From Rathayibacter sp. VKM Ac-2856 (GTDB lineage Bacteria; Actinomycetota; Actinomycetes; Actinomycetales; Microbacteriaceae), in the NCBI RefSeq assembly GCF_013205055.1, contig NZ_JABMLF010000006.1, positions 1-64,000 on the forward strand: 64,000 nucleotides of DNA, written 5' to 3'. Shown here one piece after another: positions 19,630 to 28,343 of this stretch. The position numbers were made by a program, and so were the translations under genes. The notes beneath the pieces are model-generated. The model ran no database searches, had not been told where the DNA came from, and was given only the letters and a program-made list of their open reading frames with translations. How positions within the stretch are numbered: the stretch's first letter is position 1; the number at the start of each line of letters is the position of its first letter.

Positions 19630-21087
19630 CTACTTCGTGAGCTTTCCGAGCTTCGCGTGCGAGCGGGAGTAGGCGAAGTAGATGGCGAAGCCGATGGCCA
19701 GCCAGATCAGGAAGCGCAGCCACGTCTCGAGGCTGAGGTTGAGCATCAGGTAGGTGCAGATCAGGGCGGAGAGGCCGGGGAGCCAGGGATTGAGCGGGAC
19801 GCGGAAGCCGCGCTTGAGCTCGGGGCGCTTGCGGCGGAGGACGATGACGCCGACGGAGACGAGGACGAAGGCGGAGAGGGTGCCGATGTTGACCATCTCC
19901 TCCAGGACGCCGATCGGGGTGAAGCCGGCGAGCAGCGCGACGATGGCCGTCACGACGACCGAGGTGACCCACGGGGTGCGCAGGCGCGGGTGCACGGTGG
20001 CGAGGCGCTGGGGGAGGAGGCCGTCGCGCGACATCGCGAAGATGATGCGGGTCGCGCCGATCAGCAGGGTCAGCACGACGGTGGTGAGACCGGCGACGGC
20101 GCCGGCCGAGATGACCGTCGCCATCCAGGTCTGACCGTGGTACGCGAAGGCGTTCGCGAGGGCGGCGGACGGGTCGAGCTCGCGGTAGGGGACCATGCCG
20201 GTGACGACGAGGGCGACGGCGCAGTAGAGCACGGTGCAGATGATCAGCGAGGCGATGATGCCGATGGGCAGGTCGCGCTGCGGGTTGCGGGTCTCCTCCG
20301 CGGTGGTCGCGACGACGTCGAAGCCGATGTAGGCGAAGAAGACGAGCGAGGCGCCGGCGATGATGCCGCCGACTCCGAAGGTGGCCGGCTCGATGCCCGA
20401 GAGGAACTGCAGCAGCGGCTGGGCGAGGCCGGAGGCGGCCTGGGACGCCTCGGCCGGGGGGATGAACGGGGAGTAGTTGCCGCCGTCGATGAACTGCAGC
20501 CCGGCGATGATGACGAACAGGACGATGAAGAGCTTCACGGCGACGAGCACCAGGTTCACGCGCAGCGACTCCTTGATGCCGAAGGTCATCAGGCCGCCGA
20601 GCACCAGCACGAGCAGGATCGCGGGGAGGTCGACGACGCCGCCGTAGGAGAGCGCCTCGGGCAGGACGATGCCGAGCTGCCCGAGGAAGGAGCCGAGGTA
20701 GGCGCTCCAGCCCTGGGCGACCACGCTCGCGCCGAGGAACAGCTCGAGGATGAGGTCCCAGCCGATGATCCAGGCGAACAGCTCGCCGAGCGACGCGTAG
20801 GAGAACGTGTAGGCCGAGCCCGACACGGGCACCGTGGAGGCGAACTCGGCGTAGCACATGGCCGCGAGCGCGCAGGCGAAGGCGGCGACGACGAAGCTCA
20901 GGACGATCGCCGGGCCGGCGATGTCGTGCGCGGCGCGACCGGTGAGCGTGAAGATGCCGGCGCCGATCACCACTCCGACGCCGAAGACGGTGAGGTCGAG
21001 GGCGCTCAGCGACTTCTTGAGGCGGAACTCGGGCTCGTCGGTGTCGGCGATGGACTGCTCGACGGACTTGGTGCGGAGAAGGCTCAC
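19630..21087 (-). CDS. APC-family amino-acid permease
   Basis: A 485-residue membrane transporter with about twelve hydrophobic segments. The first contains [21 protein letters not shown], the unwound TM1 substrate site of APC transporters, and later come [17 protein letters not shown] and [13 protein letters not shown]. The C-terminal block ([20 protein letters not shown]) is typical of cationic-amino-acid-type (YhdG/CAT) permeases. I chose the GTG at 21087, preceded by AGAGAGA. The in-frame extension to 21246 has no membrane character. It faces no coupled gene and is probably monocistronic. Confidence 0.88.
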   Translation of the reverse strand: MSLLRTKSVEQSIADTDEPEFRLKKSLSALDLTVFGVGVVIGAGIFTLTGRAAHDIAGPAIVLSFVVAAFACALAAMCYAEFASTVPVSGSAYTFSYASLGELFAWIIGWDLILELFLGASVVAQGWSAYLGSFLGQLGIVLPEALSYGGVVDLPAILLVLVLGGLMTFGIKESLRVNLVLVAVKLFIVLFVIIAGLQFIDGGNYSPFIPPAEASQAASGLAQPLLQFLSGIEPATFGVGGIIAGASLVFFAYIGFDVVATTAEETRNPQRDLPIGIIASLIICTVLYCAVALVVTGMVPYRELDPSAALANAFAYHGQTWMATVISAGAVAGLTTVVLTLLIGATRIIFAMSRDGLLPQRLATVHPRLRTPWVTSVVVTAIVALLAGFTPIGVLEEMVNIGTLSAFVLVSVGVIVLRRKRPELKRGFRVPLNPWLPGLSALICTYLMLNLSLETWLRFLIWLAIGFAIYFAYSRSHAKLGKLTK

Positions 21088-21244
21088 GGTGGTTCTCTCT
21101 GGTGAGGTGACGCGGTGTGCAGCGATTCGCGACGCGACGGCACTCCGGGAGGATAGCGGCGCGGCGGGCATCGGCGGTGCGGCGTGCCGATCGCGGCCGC
21201 CGAGCCCTGGAGGAGGGCCCGGACGGAGGGCTACCCTTCCACGC

Positions 21245-21586
21245 ATGCACAGGATCTTCTCGACGAGCGTCGCCTCCGTGTATCCGCACTACGTGGCCAA
21301 GGCCGAGCGCAAAGGGCGGACGCGGGAGGAGGTCGACGAGGTCATCGGCTGGCTGACCGGCTTCTCCGAGGCGGAGCTGCGCGGCCACCTCGATGCCGGC
21401 ACGACGTTCGAGGACTTCTTCGCCGCTGCCCCGATGAATCCGAGCGCGGTCCTGATCACGGGGGTGGTCTGCGGCGTGCGCGTCGAGAGCATCGAGGACC
21501 CGCTGATGCAGAGGATCCGCTGGCTGGACAAGCTCGTCGACGAACTGGCGAAGGGCAAGGCGATGACGAAGGTGCTGCGCGCCTGA
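21245..21586 (+). CDS. DUF2200 protein
   Basis: A 113-residue protein beginning [20 protein letters not shown], with [11 protein letters not shown] and the C-terminal [18 protein letters not shown], the pattern of the DUF2200 family. That family has no assigned function to my knowledge. A TACCCT box at 21232-21237 stands seven bases before the ATG, suggesting a leaderless transcript divergent from the amino-acid permease. Confidence 0.85.
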   Translation: MHRIFSTSVASVYPHYVAKAERKGRTREEVDEVIGWLTGFSEAELRGHLDAGTTFEDFFAAAPMNPSAVLITGVVCGVRVESIEDPLMQRIRWLDKLVDELAKGKAMTKVLRA

Positions 21587-21602
21587 CCCTCGTGCCCGAC
21601 GG

Positions 21603-22046
21603 CTAGCGGTCGGGCCCGGGCGGTGAGGTCTCCGCGCAGGCGTCGAGGAGCCGCCCGAGGTGCTCGCCCCAGCCCGCCTCGTGCTCGAGTCGGAGCGCGT
21701 CCGGCGTGCCCAGCCGGCGGAACCCCTGCTCCGTCACGGTCACCGTCGATCCCTCCGGCGCCGGGCTGACGCTCACCGAGACCGTCAGGACGTCGTCCCA
21801 GCCCGGCTCGGTCCACTCGAAGGACAGGTGGGACGGCGCGTCGACGGCGAGGACCTGTCCGGTCGCCTCGAGGGTTCTGCCGCCCTCCGTCCAGGTCTCC
21901 CGGAGCGGCGCGCCGGCTCGCGGGTCGAACTCGAGCTCGGGCCACCACGACGAGCGATCGACCAGGAGTCGCCACACCTCTGGAGGAGTCGCCGGAACGG
22001 TGACCGCGGCCCGGGCGACGTCGTCTCCGGCCGGGGAGTCATCCAT
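21603..22046 (-). CDS. SRPBCC (AHSA1-like) protein
   Basis: A 147-residue START-like fold protein: AAVTVPATPPEVWRLLVDRS at the N terminus, SWWPELEFD, a beta-rich middle (SHLSFEWTEPGWDDVLTVSV) and a C-terminal helix (WGEHLGRLLDACAE). Such proteins bind hydrophobic ligands or act in stress responses. The ATG at 22046 overlaps the DUF4349 stop (ATGGATGA), making it the third gene of the sigma factor operon. An earlier in-frame codon at 22109 is inside DUF4349. Confidence 0.75.
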   Translation of the reverse strand: MDDSPAGDDVARAAVTVPATPPEVWRLLVDRSSWWPELEFDPRAGAPLRETWTEGGRTLEATGQVLAVDAPSHLSFEWTEPGWDDVLTVSVSVSPAPEGSTVTVTEQGFRRLGTPDALRLEHEAGWGEHLGRLLDACAETSPPGPDR

Positions 22047-23202
22047 CGGAGCCCGTGCTCCCGCCGGCGCCCTCGCGCGCAGCCGTGCCGGACCGGTCGG
22101 CCGTCGCACGCGCCTCGGGGGGCCCGCGGCGGCGGCGGATCGTCACGACGACGAGGGCGATCACGGTGGCGACGAGGAGCCAGGGGAGAAGGAACCCGAT
22201 GCCGATGAGCGCGCCGTTCCCGGCCACGACCAGTCCGTTCCAGCCGGCGAGGAGACCGTCGAGGAAACCGGTCGGCTGGGCGGACGCGGGCGACGCACCG
22301 GGCAGTACCGTCACCGTGAGGGTCGCCAGCGACACCTGACCCTCGAGGGCGGCGAGCTGCTGCTGGGAGGACTCGAGCGACGCCTGACGATCGGCGAGGG
22401 CGGACTCCGCGGCGAGGAGATCGGGGAGGCTGCCGGCCTGCGCGATCAGCTCGGTCAGCCGGTCGACGGACGCCTGAGCGGCGTCGACCTGCGCGCGCAG
22501 GTCGATCGCCTCGGTCGTGACGTCGCGCCGCTCGATCGACGAGGCGGTCACCCTGCCGACGGTGGACAGAGAGTCGTGCGCGTCGGCGAGCCGGTCGGCG
22601 GGGACGCGGATCGAGACGGAGCCGGCGCCCTCGGGGAGGGGCGCCGGGAGGGACGGGTCGTACGGATCGGCTCCGGCCGTCGTCTCGGACGTGCGGGAGC
22701 TCTCGACGTAGCCGCCGAGCTCGACGGCGATCGCGCTGAGCGCCGCGATCGCGTCGGGGACGCTCTCGGCCTCGAGCGTCGCGCTCGCCGTGGAGACGAT
22801 CTCCCGGCCCGTCGCCTGCTCGGACGAGTCGCCGGGCGCCTCCGCGGAGCCCTGCGCGGCGCCGCCGGCGAACTGCGGCGCGGATTCCGCCCCCGACTCC
22901 CCGAGGTCGAGGCCACCGGCCTCGCTCGACGACCCCGCTGCGCTCGAGGCCGCCCCCGAGCCGGCAGCGCCCCCGACCAGCGGACCTACGACGACCGCGA
23001 GCGCGAGGAGGCCCGCGGCGACGCTCCCCACCGTCGTGATGCGTCGGCGACGGGCGCTCCGCTCGTGTCGTGCGGCGCCGATGGAGCGGAAGACGCGCGC
23101 CTCGAGTGCCGAGACTCGGTCGTCGTCGAGGGCCTCGAGCTCGGGCGCCGGGCGATCGGAGTGCTCGTGCTCGCGGCTGCGCACATCGCTGGGTTCGGTC
23201 AT
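22039..23202 (-). CDS. DUF4349 membrane protein, possible anti-sigma factor
   Basis: A 387-residue protein. Residues 1-55 are cytoplasmic and charged, followed by one membrane segment (TVGSVAAGLLALAVVVGPLV). A low-complexity Ser/Gly/Ala linker leads to an extracytoplasmic DUF4349 domain with a coiled coil (about residues 230-290, AIDLRAQVDAAQASVDRLTE onward). A second membrane segment (IGFLLPWLLVATVIALVVV) and a basic tail close it. The ATG overlaps the sigma factor stop (ATGA). A membrane protein fused this tightly to an ECF sigma gene is usually its anti-sigma factor. No ZAS zinc motif is seen, so that role is inference. Confidence 0.75.
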   Translation of the reverse strand: MTEPSDVRSREHEHSDRPAPELEALDDDRVSALEARVFRSIGAARHERSARRRRITTVGSVAAGLLALAVVVGPLVGGAAGSGAASSAAGSSSEAGGLDLGESGAESAPQFAGGAAQGSAEAPGDSSEQATGREIVSTASATLEAESVPDAIAALSAIAVELGGYVESSRTSETTAGADPYDPSLPAPLPEGAGSVSIRVPADRLADAHDSLSTVGRVTASSIERRDVTTEAIDLRAQVDAAQASVDRLTELIAQAGSLPDLLAAESALADRQASLESSQQQLAALEGQVSLATLTVTVLPGASPASAQPTGFLDGLLAGWNGLVVAGNGALIGIGFLLPWLLVATVIALVVVTIRRRRGPPEARATADRSGTAAREGAGGSTGSDG

Positions 23203-23846
23203 GACGTCTCTGCTCCTCGGAAGTCGTCGACCACCAGGCGGAGGCGCCGGCGGACGCGCGACAGGCGGTTGCGGACGGTGGCGTGCGAGACGCCCAGGGT
23301 GACGGCGGCCTCCTCGTAGCCGCGCCCCTCCGTGGCGCACAGGCGGAAGATCGCGCGATCGAGCTCGGCGAGTCCGGCCGTCTCGCGGAGGATCGCCTCG
23401 GCGAGAGCGGCGGTGACGATCTGCTGCTCGAGGTCGTGCGGGGAGGGTGTCTCGTCGTCGGCCTCGACGGTCCGCTCCCGATCGCGACGGCGGGCGCGGA
23501 GGTGGTTGGCCGCCTGGAAGCGGCAGATCGTCGCGAGCCAGGGGAGCAGGGAGTCGCTCGCGAGCTCGAGCGCGCCGAGCCTTGTCCAGGCGACGACGAA
23601 GGTCTCCTGCGTCACGTCCTCCGCATCGCGCGAATCGCGGAGGAGGCCGTGAGCGAGCCAGTAGACCGGCCGGACGTAGGCGCGGTAGAGGCTGCGGAAG
23701 GCGAGCTCGCTGCCCGCGGCCGCGCGACGCACGAGCTCGGCGTCGGTCTCTCCCGGAGCCGTCCTCGACGCGGGCCCTGTGCCGGGCTGCCCTGTGCCTG
23801 GCTGCGCGGTGGTTGGCGGCACAGTGCCTTCGTGCGTGGGTGTCAT
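23199..23846 (-). CDS. ECF-type RNA polymerase sigma factor
   Basis: A 215-residue sigma-70-family factor. Region 2 holds LAFRSLYRAYVRPVYWLA and DAEDVTQETFVVAWTRL; region 4 holds FRLCATEGRGYEEAAVTLG and VSHATVRNRLSRVRRRLR. A 40-residue Thr/Pro/Gly-rich N-terminal tail precedes region 2. I chose ATG 23846, with AGGAGG seven bases upstream, over 23870. It heads an operon with DUF4349 and SRPBCC genes. A 13-bp palindrome just upstream may be the autoregulatory site. Confidence 0.88.
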   Translation of the reverse strand: MTPTHEGTVPPTTAQPGTGQPGTGPASRTAPGETDAELVRRAAAGSELAFRSLYRAYVRPVYWLAHGLLRDSRDAEDVTQETFVVAWTRLGALELASDSLLPWLATICRFQAANHLRARRRDRERTVEADDETPSPHDLEQQIVTAALAEAILRETAGLAELDRAIFRLCATEGRGYEEAAVTLGVSHATVRNRLSRVRRRLRLVVDDFRGAETS

Positions 23847-23867
23847 CCGCCGACCTCCTCTCCCTCT

Positions 23868-23880
23868 CACTGTGACAGTG
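23868..23880. promoter_or_regulatory. Palindrome before the ECF sigma gene
   Basis: CACTGT-G-ACAGTG is a perfect 13-bp inverted repeat 22 bases upstream of the sigma factor ATG, beside its ribosome site. It is a plausible operator for autoregulation or for an unlinked repressor. Confidence 0.5.
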
Positions 23881-24064
23881 TCGGGCGGGCGCCGATCGTC
23901 TCAGAAGTCGATCGGGCGGGCGCGGCGAGTGCTGGGGCGGGCGCCGTGCGCGGTGCCGTCCTGGATTGGGCGCGCGCCCTCCACAGGGCGGAGGAGCACC
24001 CGGCTCTCCCCGGATCCGTCGGTCGCCGCCCACGGAGCTCGCGAAGACGACGACCGTAGCCGCC

Positions 24065-25252
24065 ATGACTGGAACCGATCGCCTCACCACCACCCGCCAC
24101 CACCCGCACCGGGAGCCGGAGATCCTCCGGGCGAGCGGCCTCGCCGACCTGCTCGCCGCCGTGCCCTCGATGATCGGCGTGCAACCGGACGACGCCCTCG
24201 TGGTCGTCCCCTTCCTCGGGAACCGGGCGGGCGGCGGCTTCCGCTTCCCGCTCCCGGCCAGGCTGCGCCGGGCCGAGATCGACCAGCTGGCCGGCCGGTG
24301 CGTGCGCTTCGCCGCGTCGATGCCGCGGGCGACCGCGGTGCTCGCGATCGTCTACACCCGGCAGACCTACGCGGACGCGCGCGGAGTCCCGCTGCTCGAC
24401 CTCGGGCGCGCCGTCCTGCGGAGGCTGGAGCGCACCGACCTCGGCATCGTGGATGTCGCCTGCGTCGCCGGTGACGGCTGGGGCCGCTACACCTCGACCG
24501 TCGAAACCCGCGAGCCTCGGCCTCTCGCGGAGATCGAGGGCAGCGAGACCGGGATCCTGGCCCGAGCGGCCGCGCCGGAGCCGCTCGACGCGACGGCGCT
24601 CGCCGTGCTGCCGAAGGTCTCGGACGCGGACCGCGCGATCGCCGCCGCGATCGTGCGCCATCCGGCGGCGGGGGTCCGGGACGTGGTCGGACTCGTCGAG
24701 CGCTGGCTGCACGGTCCGCCGGCACCGCGTCAGGAGGCGGCGCTCATCCAGGTGCTGCAGTCGCCGCCGCTGCGCGATCAGACGACCCTGCAGATCGCGC
24801 TCGGCAGTGGGTCCGCGATCGAGGAGCGCAGGCGGCAGCGGGACCTCGAGGTCGAGATGGCGCGCTCGAGCCGGACGATGGACGAGGTGGTGCAGGAGCA
24901 GGCGGAGGCGGGTCCGACGGACGCGCACGACCTCGCCTCCGCATCGCTGATGATGGGGACCGGGCCCTGCCCCGACCTCGAGCGGGTGGAGCAGGCGACC
25001 GCACGGCTCGCGCGAGCGGCAGCGCTCGCGCCCGTCTCGGCCCGGCCGCCGGTGCTGACCGTCCTCGCCTGGTGCTGGTGGGCGCTCGGGGTGTCCACCG
25101 TCGCGGCCCGCCACCTCGAGGAGGCGCTGCGGATCGACCCGCACTACTCGATGGCGAAGCTCTACTGGACCGTGTTCGAGATGCGGGCCGTCCCCGACTG
25201 GGCGATCGAGGCGGCGGCGCGGGCGCTGGACCGGGCGGCGGCCCGCCCTTGA
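24065..25252 (+). CDS. DUF4192 protein
   Basis: A 395-residue protein matching the DUF4192 family of actinobacteria: LRASGLADLLAAVPSMIGVQ near the N terminus, DALVVVPFL, AVLAIVYT and the C-terminal TVLAWCWWALGVSTVAARHL with LRIDPHYSMAKL. The last part looks like a TPR-type helical pair. The function is unknown to me. It is monocistronic, divergent from the sigma operon. The ATG at 24065 has no clear ribosome site. Confidence 0.8.
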   Translation: MTGTDRLTTTRHHPHREPEILRASGLADLLAAVPSMIGVQPDDALVVVPFLGNRAGGGFRFPLPARLRRAEIDQLAGRCVRFAASMPRATAVLAIVYTRQTYADARGVPLLDLGRAVLRRLERTDLGIVDVACVAGDGWGRYTSTVETREPRPLAEIEGSETGILARAAAPEPLDATALAVLPKVSDADRAIAAAIVRHPAAGVRDVVGLVERWLHGPPAPRQEAALIQVLQSPPLRDQTTLQIALGSGSAIEERRRQRDLEVEMARSSRTMDEVVQEQAEAGPTDAHDLASASLMMGTGPCPDLERVEQATARLARAAALAPVSARPPVLTVLAWCWWALGVSTVAARHLEEALRIDPHYSMAKLYWTVFEMRAVPDWAIEAAARALDRAAARP

Positions 25253-25322
25253 GGGAGAGGCCGCAATCGGTCCCCGGGCCGATCCACCTGAGGAGGGTCT
25301 TCCCTCGCACTCGCGGGACCGG

Positions 25323-25343
25323 TAACGTGCAACCTGATGGTTG
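25323..25343 (+). promoter_or_regulatory. arsR-type promoter with operator over the start codon
   Basis: TAACGT (25323-25328) stands eight bases before the ATG at 25337. The inverted repeat CAACC-TGAT-GGTTG (25330-25343) spans the presumed transcription start and the start codon itself, as expected for self-repression by the ArsR protein. Confidence 0.65.
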
Positions 25344-25711
25344 TAGATGTGGAGAACGAGATCGACGTCGACCGCGTGTTCCGGGCGCTCGCCGACAGCA
25401 CGCGACGCGACATCGTGGCGCGGGTGCTCGAGAAGGAGCAGTCGGTGACGGAGCTCGCGGCGCGGTACGAGATGTCGTTCGCCGCGGTGCAGAAGCACGT
25501 CGCCGTCCTGGAGCGCGCGGAGCTCGTCCGCAAGCGCCGGAGCGGGAGGGAGCAGCTCGTGCGAGGGGAGGTCGCGCCGCTCGGAAGGGCGTCGCGGCTG
25601 CTCGCGTCGTACGAGCTGCTCTGGCGCGATCGCATCGACCGCATCGCCGACGTCCTCGCCGAGGACGGGGAGCGACCATCGGAGGACCGAGGGAAGGGAC
25701 CAGCACGATGA
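25337..25711 (+). CDS. ArsR-family transcriptional repressor
   Basis: A 124-residue winged-helix protein: FRALADSTRRDIVARVLEKE, then the recognition helix SVTELAARYEMSFAAVQKHV and the wing RKRRSGREQLV. No Cys residues are present, so it is not a classical metal sensor. It belongs to the ArsR type paired with SRPBCC proteins, where the ligand is unknown. The ATG is probably leaderless. Its TGA overlaps the ATG of the downstream SRPBCC gene. Confidence 0.88.
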   Translation: MVVDVENEIDVDRVFRALADSTRRDIVARVLEKEQSVTELAARYEMSFAAVQKHVAVLERAELVRKRRSGREQLVRGEVAPLGRASRLLASYELLWRDRIDRIADVLAEDGERPSEDRGKGPAR

Positions 25712-26193
25712 CCGTTGTGGAGTCTGCCAAGGACGTCGAGGAGCTGACGCTGACCATCACCGCCGAGTTCGCGGCGCCCGTCGAGCGGGTGTGGCGGATC
25801 TGGGCGGATCCCCGTCAGCTCGAGCGCTGGTGGGGTCCGCCGACCTGGCCGGCGACGTTCGAGGAGCACGAGGCGACGGTGGGTGCCCGCAGCAGCTACG
25901 TGATGACCGGTCCGGACGGCGAGAAGGCCCGCGGGTACTGGCGGGTCACCAGGGTCGACGAGCCGACGCGGCTCGAGTTCGACGACGGCTTCGCAGACGA
26001 CGACGGGAATCCCGTCGACTCCCTGGGGATCACTCACGCCGTCGTCACCCTCGCGGAGGTCGACGGGCGCACCCGGATGATCGTCCGATCGAGCTTCGAG
26101 TCGCTCGAGCAGCTGGAGCAGATGGTGCAGATGGGCATGCAGGAGGGCATGACGCAGGCGATGGGCCAGATCGACGCACTGCTCGCGGAGTGA
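25708..26193 (+). CDS. SRPBCC (AHSA1/CalC-like) protein
   Basis: A 161-residue protein with FAAPVERVWRIWADPRQLERWW at the N terminus, YWRVTRVDEPTRLEFDDGF, and a C-terminal helix with a Met-rich run (MVQMGMQEGMTQAM). It is the usual partner of ArsR regulators of this type, either binding a small ligand or removing it. A GGGAAGGGAC ribosome site precedes the ATG, and it overlaps arsR by 4 bp. Confidence 0.85.
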   Translation: MTVVESAKDVEELTLTITAEFAAPVERVWRIWADPRQLERWWGPPTWPATFEEHEATVGARSSYVMTGPDGEKARGYWRVTRVDEPTRLEFDDGFADDDGNPVDSLGITHAVVTLAEVDGRTRMIVRSSFESLEQLEQMVQMGMQEGMTQAMGQIDALLAE

Positions 26194-26220
26194 GAGCGCT
26201 GAGCGGGTCCCTCCGCCGCG

Positions 26221-26796
26221 TCAGTCCTGCGGCGCCGGGTCGGTGAGGTCGGCGGCGTAGGCCGCCACCGATCGGCGGTAGCGCGGCAGCGTCGGAGCGA
26301 GCGCCTCGAGGGCGGTCCGCAGCGCCTCGTCGGTCCGGCCGGCGCTGTGCAGGGCGAGAGCGAGGAAGACCTCGCGGGCCGCGCCGGTCGCCGGGTGCGG
26401 CTCGGTCGCCGCGAGGATCGCGACGGCCTCGTCGGGGCGGCCGAGATTGCGCAGGGTCGAGGCGTACTGGATGCTCAGCCGGGCGAGGCGCTCGCCGTCG
26501 AGTCCTGCGGCGACAGCGCGCTCGTACTCCTCCGCGGCCTCCGCCTCGTGCCCGGCGCTGTCGAGGGCGCCGCCCAGCTCGAAGTGCGCGACGCCGTCCG
26601 TGCCGGGGTAGCGCGCGGCGAGGACGCGCATGCGCTCGACGACCCCGTCCGGGTCGTCGAGGCCGTCGAGGCGGTCGACCGCCCGCTGCCAGAGGACCGA
26701 GGCGTCGTCGTCGGGGAGGCGGAGCGCCCCCTCGGCGTCGTCCGCCGACGCGACGGAGGCGGGCTGCGGGTCGGGGGAGGGCGGGGAGGAGGTCAT
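26221..26796 (-). CDS. Tetratricopeptide-repeat protein
   Basis: A 191-residue soluble helical protein. Repeats such as VAHFELGGALDSAGHEAEAA, YASTLRNLGRPDEAVAILAA and VFLALALHSAGRTDEALRTA follow TPR spacing, matching the actinobacterial TPR_5-like family. It probably mediates protein contacts; no partner is evident. TACGGT (plus-strand 26803-26808, read leftward) ends six bases before the ATG, so a leaderless start is likely. Confidence 0.8.
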   Translation of the reverse strand: MTSSPPSPDPQPASVASADDAEGALRLPDDDASVLWQRAVDRLDGLDDPDGVVERMRVLAARYPGTDGVAHFELGGALDSAGHEAEAAEEYERAVAAGLDGERLARLSIQYASTLRNLGRPDEAVAILAATEPHPATGAAREVFLALALHSAGRTDEALRTALEALAPTLPRYRRSVAAYAADLTDPAPQD

Positions 26797-26851
26797 GCCA
26801 CGACCGTATCGGGGACTCGCCGAGCCGTCCGGCTGACCTCTCCCCGCCGCG

Positions 26852-27418
26852 TCAGGAGGCGCTGTCGGCGGATGCGGTGGGGGAGTCCGGGGCCGTGAGG
26901 GTCTCGCTGCCGGTCCCCTCCACCTCGGCCGCCTTCGCGCGGCGTCCGGCCTCGACCACGACGGTGGAGGCTGCGGCGCCGGCGGCGAGGGCGAAGAGCG
27001 CCCATCCGGCGCCCCACTTTCGCTTGCCGACGAGCCCGTCGAAGGACAGGGCTCCGGGACCGTCGGCGACGATCGCCGCGGCCGCCGCGGACAGGACGCC
27101 GTTGTACTCCCAGCCGCCGCCGGCGTTCCAGAGCCCGTTCGACCAGTGCACCTTGCGGACCGCCGTGACCATCGTCGCGATCAGTCCGGCCGCCGCGATC
27201 GGCGTCGCCATCCCGAGGGCGAGCGCGGCCCCGCCGGCCGTCTCGGTGACGGCGGCCGCGACCGCGTTCCGGCGCGCCGGGTGCAGCTCGAGGCTCTTCA
27301 TCATCTCCTCCGTCCCGTCGAGTCCCGGTCCGTCGAACGAGCCGCGGAGCTTCTGCAGACCGTGTCCGACGAACAGACCGCCGACGGCGAGACGGAGAAT
27401 GAGCGAGCCGACCTTCAT
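26852..27418 (-). CDS. DoxX-family membrane protein
   Basis: A 188-residue membrane protein with four hydrophobic segments. It begins MKVGSLILRLAVGGLFVGHG, contains ETAGGAALALGMATPIAAAG and YNGVLSAAAAAIVADGPG, and has a charged C-terminal tail of about 30 residues. DoxX proteins are poorly defined but linked to redox or thiol stress in mycobacteria. I chose ATG 27418, with GGAGGT five bases upstream. It is divergent from the SDR gene across a 170-bp gap that contains the GntR-type site. Confidence 0.82.
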   Translation of the reverse strand: MKVGSLILRLAVGGLFVGHGLQKLRGSFDGPGLDGTEEMMKSLELHPARRNAVAAAVTETAGGAALALGMATPIAAAGLIATMVTAVRKVHWSNGLWNAGGGWEYNGVLSAAAAAIVADGPGALSFDGLVGKRKWGAGWALFALAAGAAASTVVVEAGRRAKAAEVEGTGSETLTAPDSPTASADSAS

Positions 27419-27534
27419 GGTGACCTCCGGGAGGGGTGGGGTGGTGGGGACGTGTAGAGCGAGCGTCGCCGCTCGGGCGGGCCGGGTCAAGGGGTCGCGC
27501 GGGCGCCTCTCCCGGCGCAGGAGACCGCTAGGCG

Positions 27535-27546
27535 GTCAACCGGTTC
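27535..27546 (+). promoter_or_regulatory. GntR-type operator upstream of the SDR-apnL operon
   Basis: GTCAACCGGTTC lies 42 bases before the SDR start codon. The identical 12 bases occur inverted at 35818-35829, next to the GntR regulator gene, and a ten-base match is at 35862-35871. This ties the two loci to one regulator. Confidence 0.7.
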
Positions 27547-27588
27547 GCCTCCTATGATCGGAGCGGATCGACTCGAAGGAGAGCACGC

Positions 27589-28341
27589 ATGACCGGACGC
27601 CTCACTGGCAAGACCGCCCTCGTCACCGGAGCCGGCTCCGGCATCGGCCGGGCCGTGGCGGAGCGCTTCGCGCGGGAGGGCGCCCGCGTCGCCTTCACCG
27701 ACCGCGACCTCGCCGCCGCCGAGGTCGCCGCGGGCGCCTTCCCGGACGCGGTCGCCGTGCGCCTGGACGTCTCGGACGAGAGCAGCGTCGAGCAGGCGTT
27801 CGCCCGGCTCGCGAGCGACGGGCTCGCGGTCGACGTTGTCGTCGCGAACGCCGGCGTGCAGCTGTTCGGCCAGGACGCGCGGATCGCCGACCTCGACCTC
27901 GACGTCTGGCGCCGCACGATCGACATCAACCTCACCGGCACCTTCCTCACCGTCAAGCACGCGGTCCGCGCGCTCCTCGGTCGCGGCGGCTCGATCGTCC
28001 TCACCGGCAGCCCGACCGGGCTCAACGGCGAGGGGCAGGACTTCACCGCCTACAGCAGCTCCAAGGCCGGCATGCACGGTCTCGCCCGCACCGTCGCCGC
28101 CGCGTACGCCGGCGAGGGGATCCGAGTGAACACGGTCGTCCCGGGCTACACCGAGACTCCGCTGGTCACCGCGATCTCCGGTGACGCCGAGGCCCGGGCG
28201 GCGATCACCTCGCGAATCCCGCTCGGTCGGCCCGGCTCCGCGGCGGACGTCGAGGGGATCATGGTCTACCTCGCCAGCGACGAGTCGAGCTACGCCACCG
28301 GCGCGCTCTTCCGCGTCGACGGCGGCATGACCACCCTCTGA
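27589..28341 (+). CDS. SDR-family oxidoreductase, proposed D-apiose dehydrogenase
   Basis: A 250-residue short-chain dehydrogenase. The cofactor motif TGAGSGIG is at 13-20, D38 in FTDRD suggests NAD preference, NAG is at 87-89, and the catalytic triad is S141, Y155 and K159 (YSSSK). The C terminus GALFRVDGGMTTL is canonical. A GAAGGAGAG ribosome site precedes the ATG. It is separated by two bases from an apnL-like lactonase, so its product is probably a sugar lactone; oxidation of D-apiose to apionolactone is the simplest reading. Known ApsD enzymes are Gfo/Idh/MocA proteins, so this would be a substitution. Family call sure, substrate inferred. Confidence 0.85.
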   Translation: MTGRLTGKTALVTGAGSGIGRAVAERFAREGARVAFTDRDLAAAEVAAGAFPDAVAVRLDVSDESSVEQAFARLASDGLAVDVVVANAGVQLFGQDARIADLDLDVWRRTIDINLTGTFLTVKHAVRALLGRGGSIVLTGSPTGLNGEGQDFTAYSSSKAGMHGLARTVAAAYAGEGIRVNTVVPGYTETPLVTAISGDAEARAAITSRIPLGRPGSAADVEGIMVYLASDESSYATGALFRVDGGMTTL

Positions 28342-28343
28342 TC

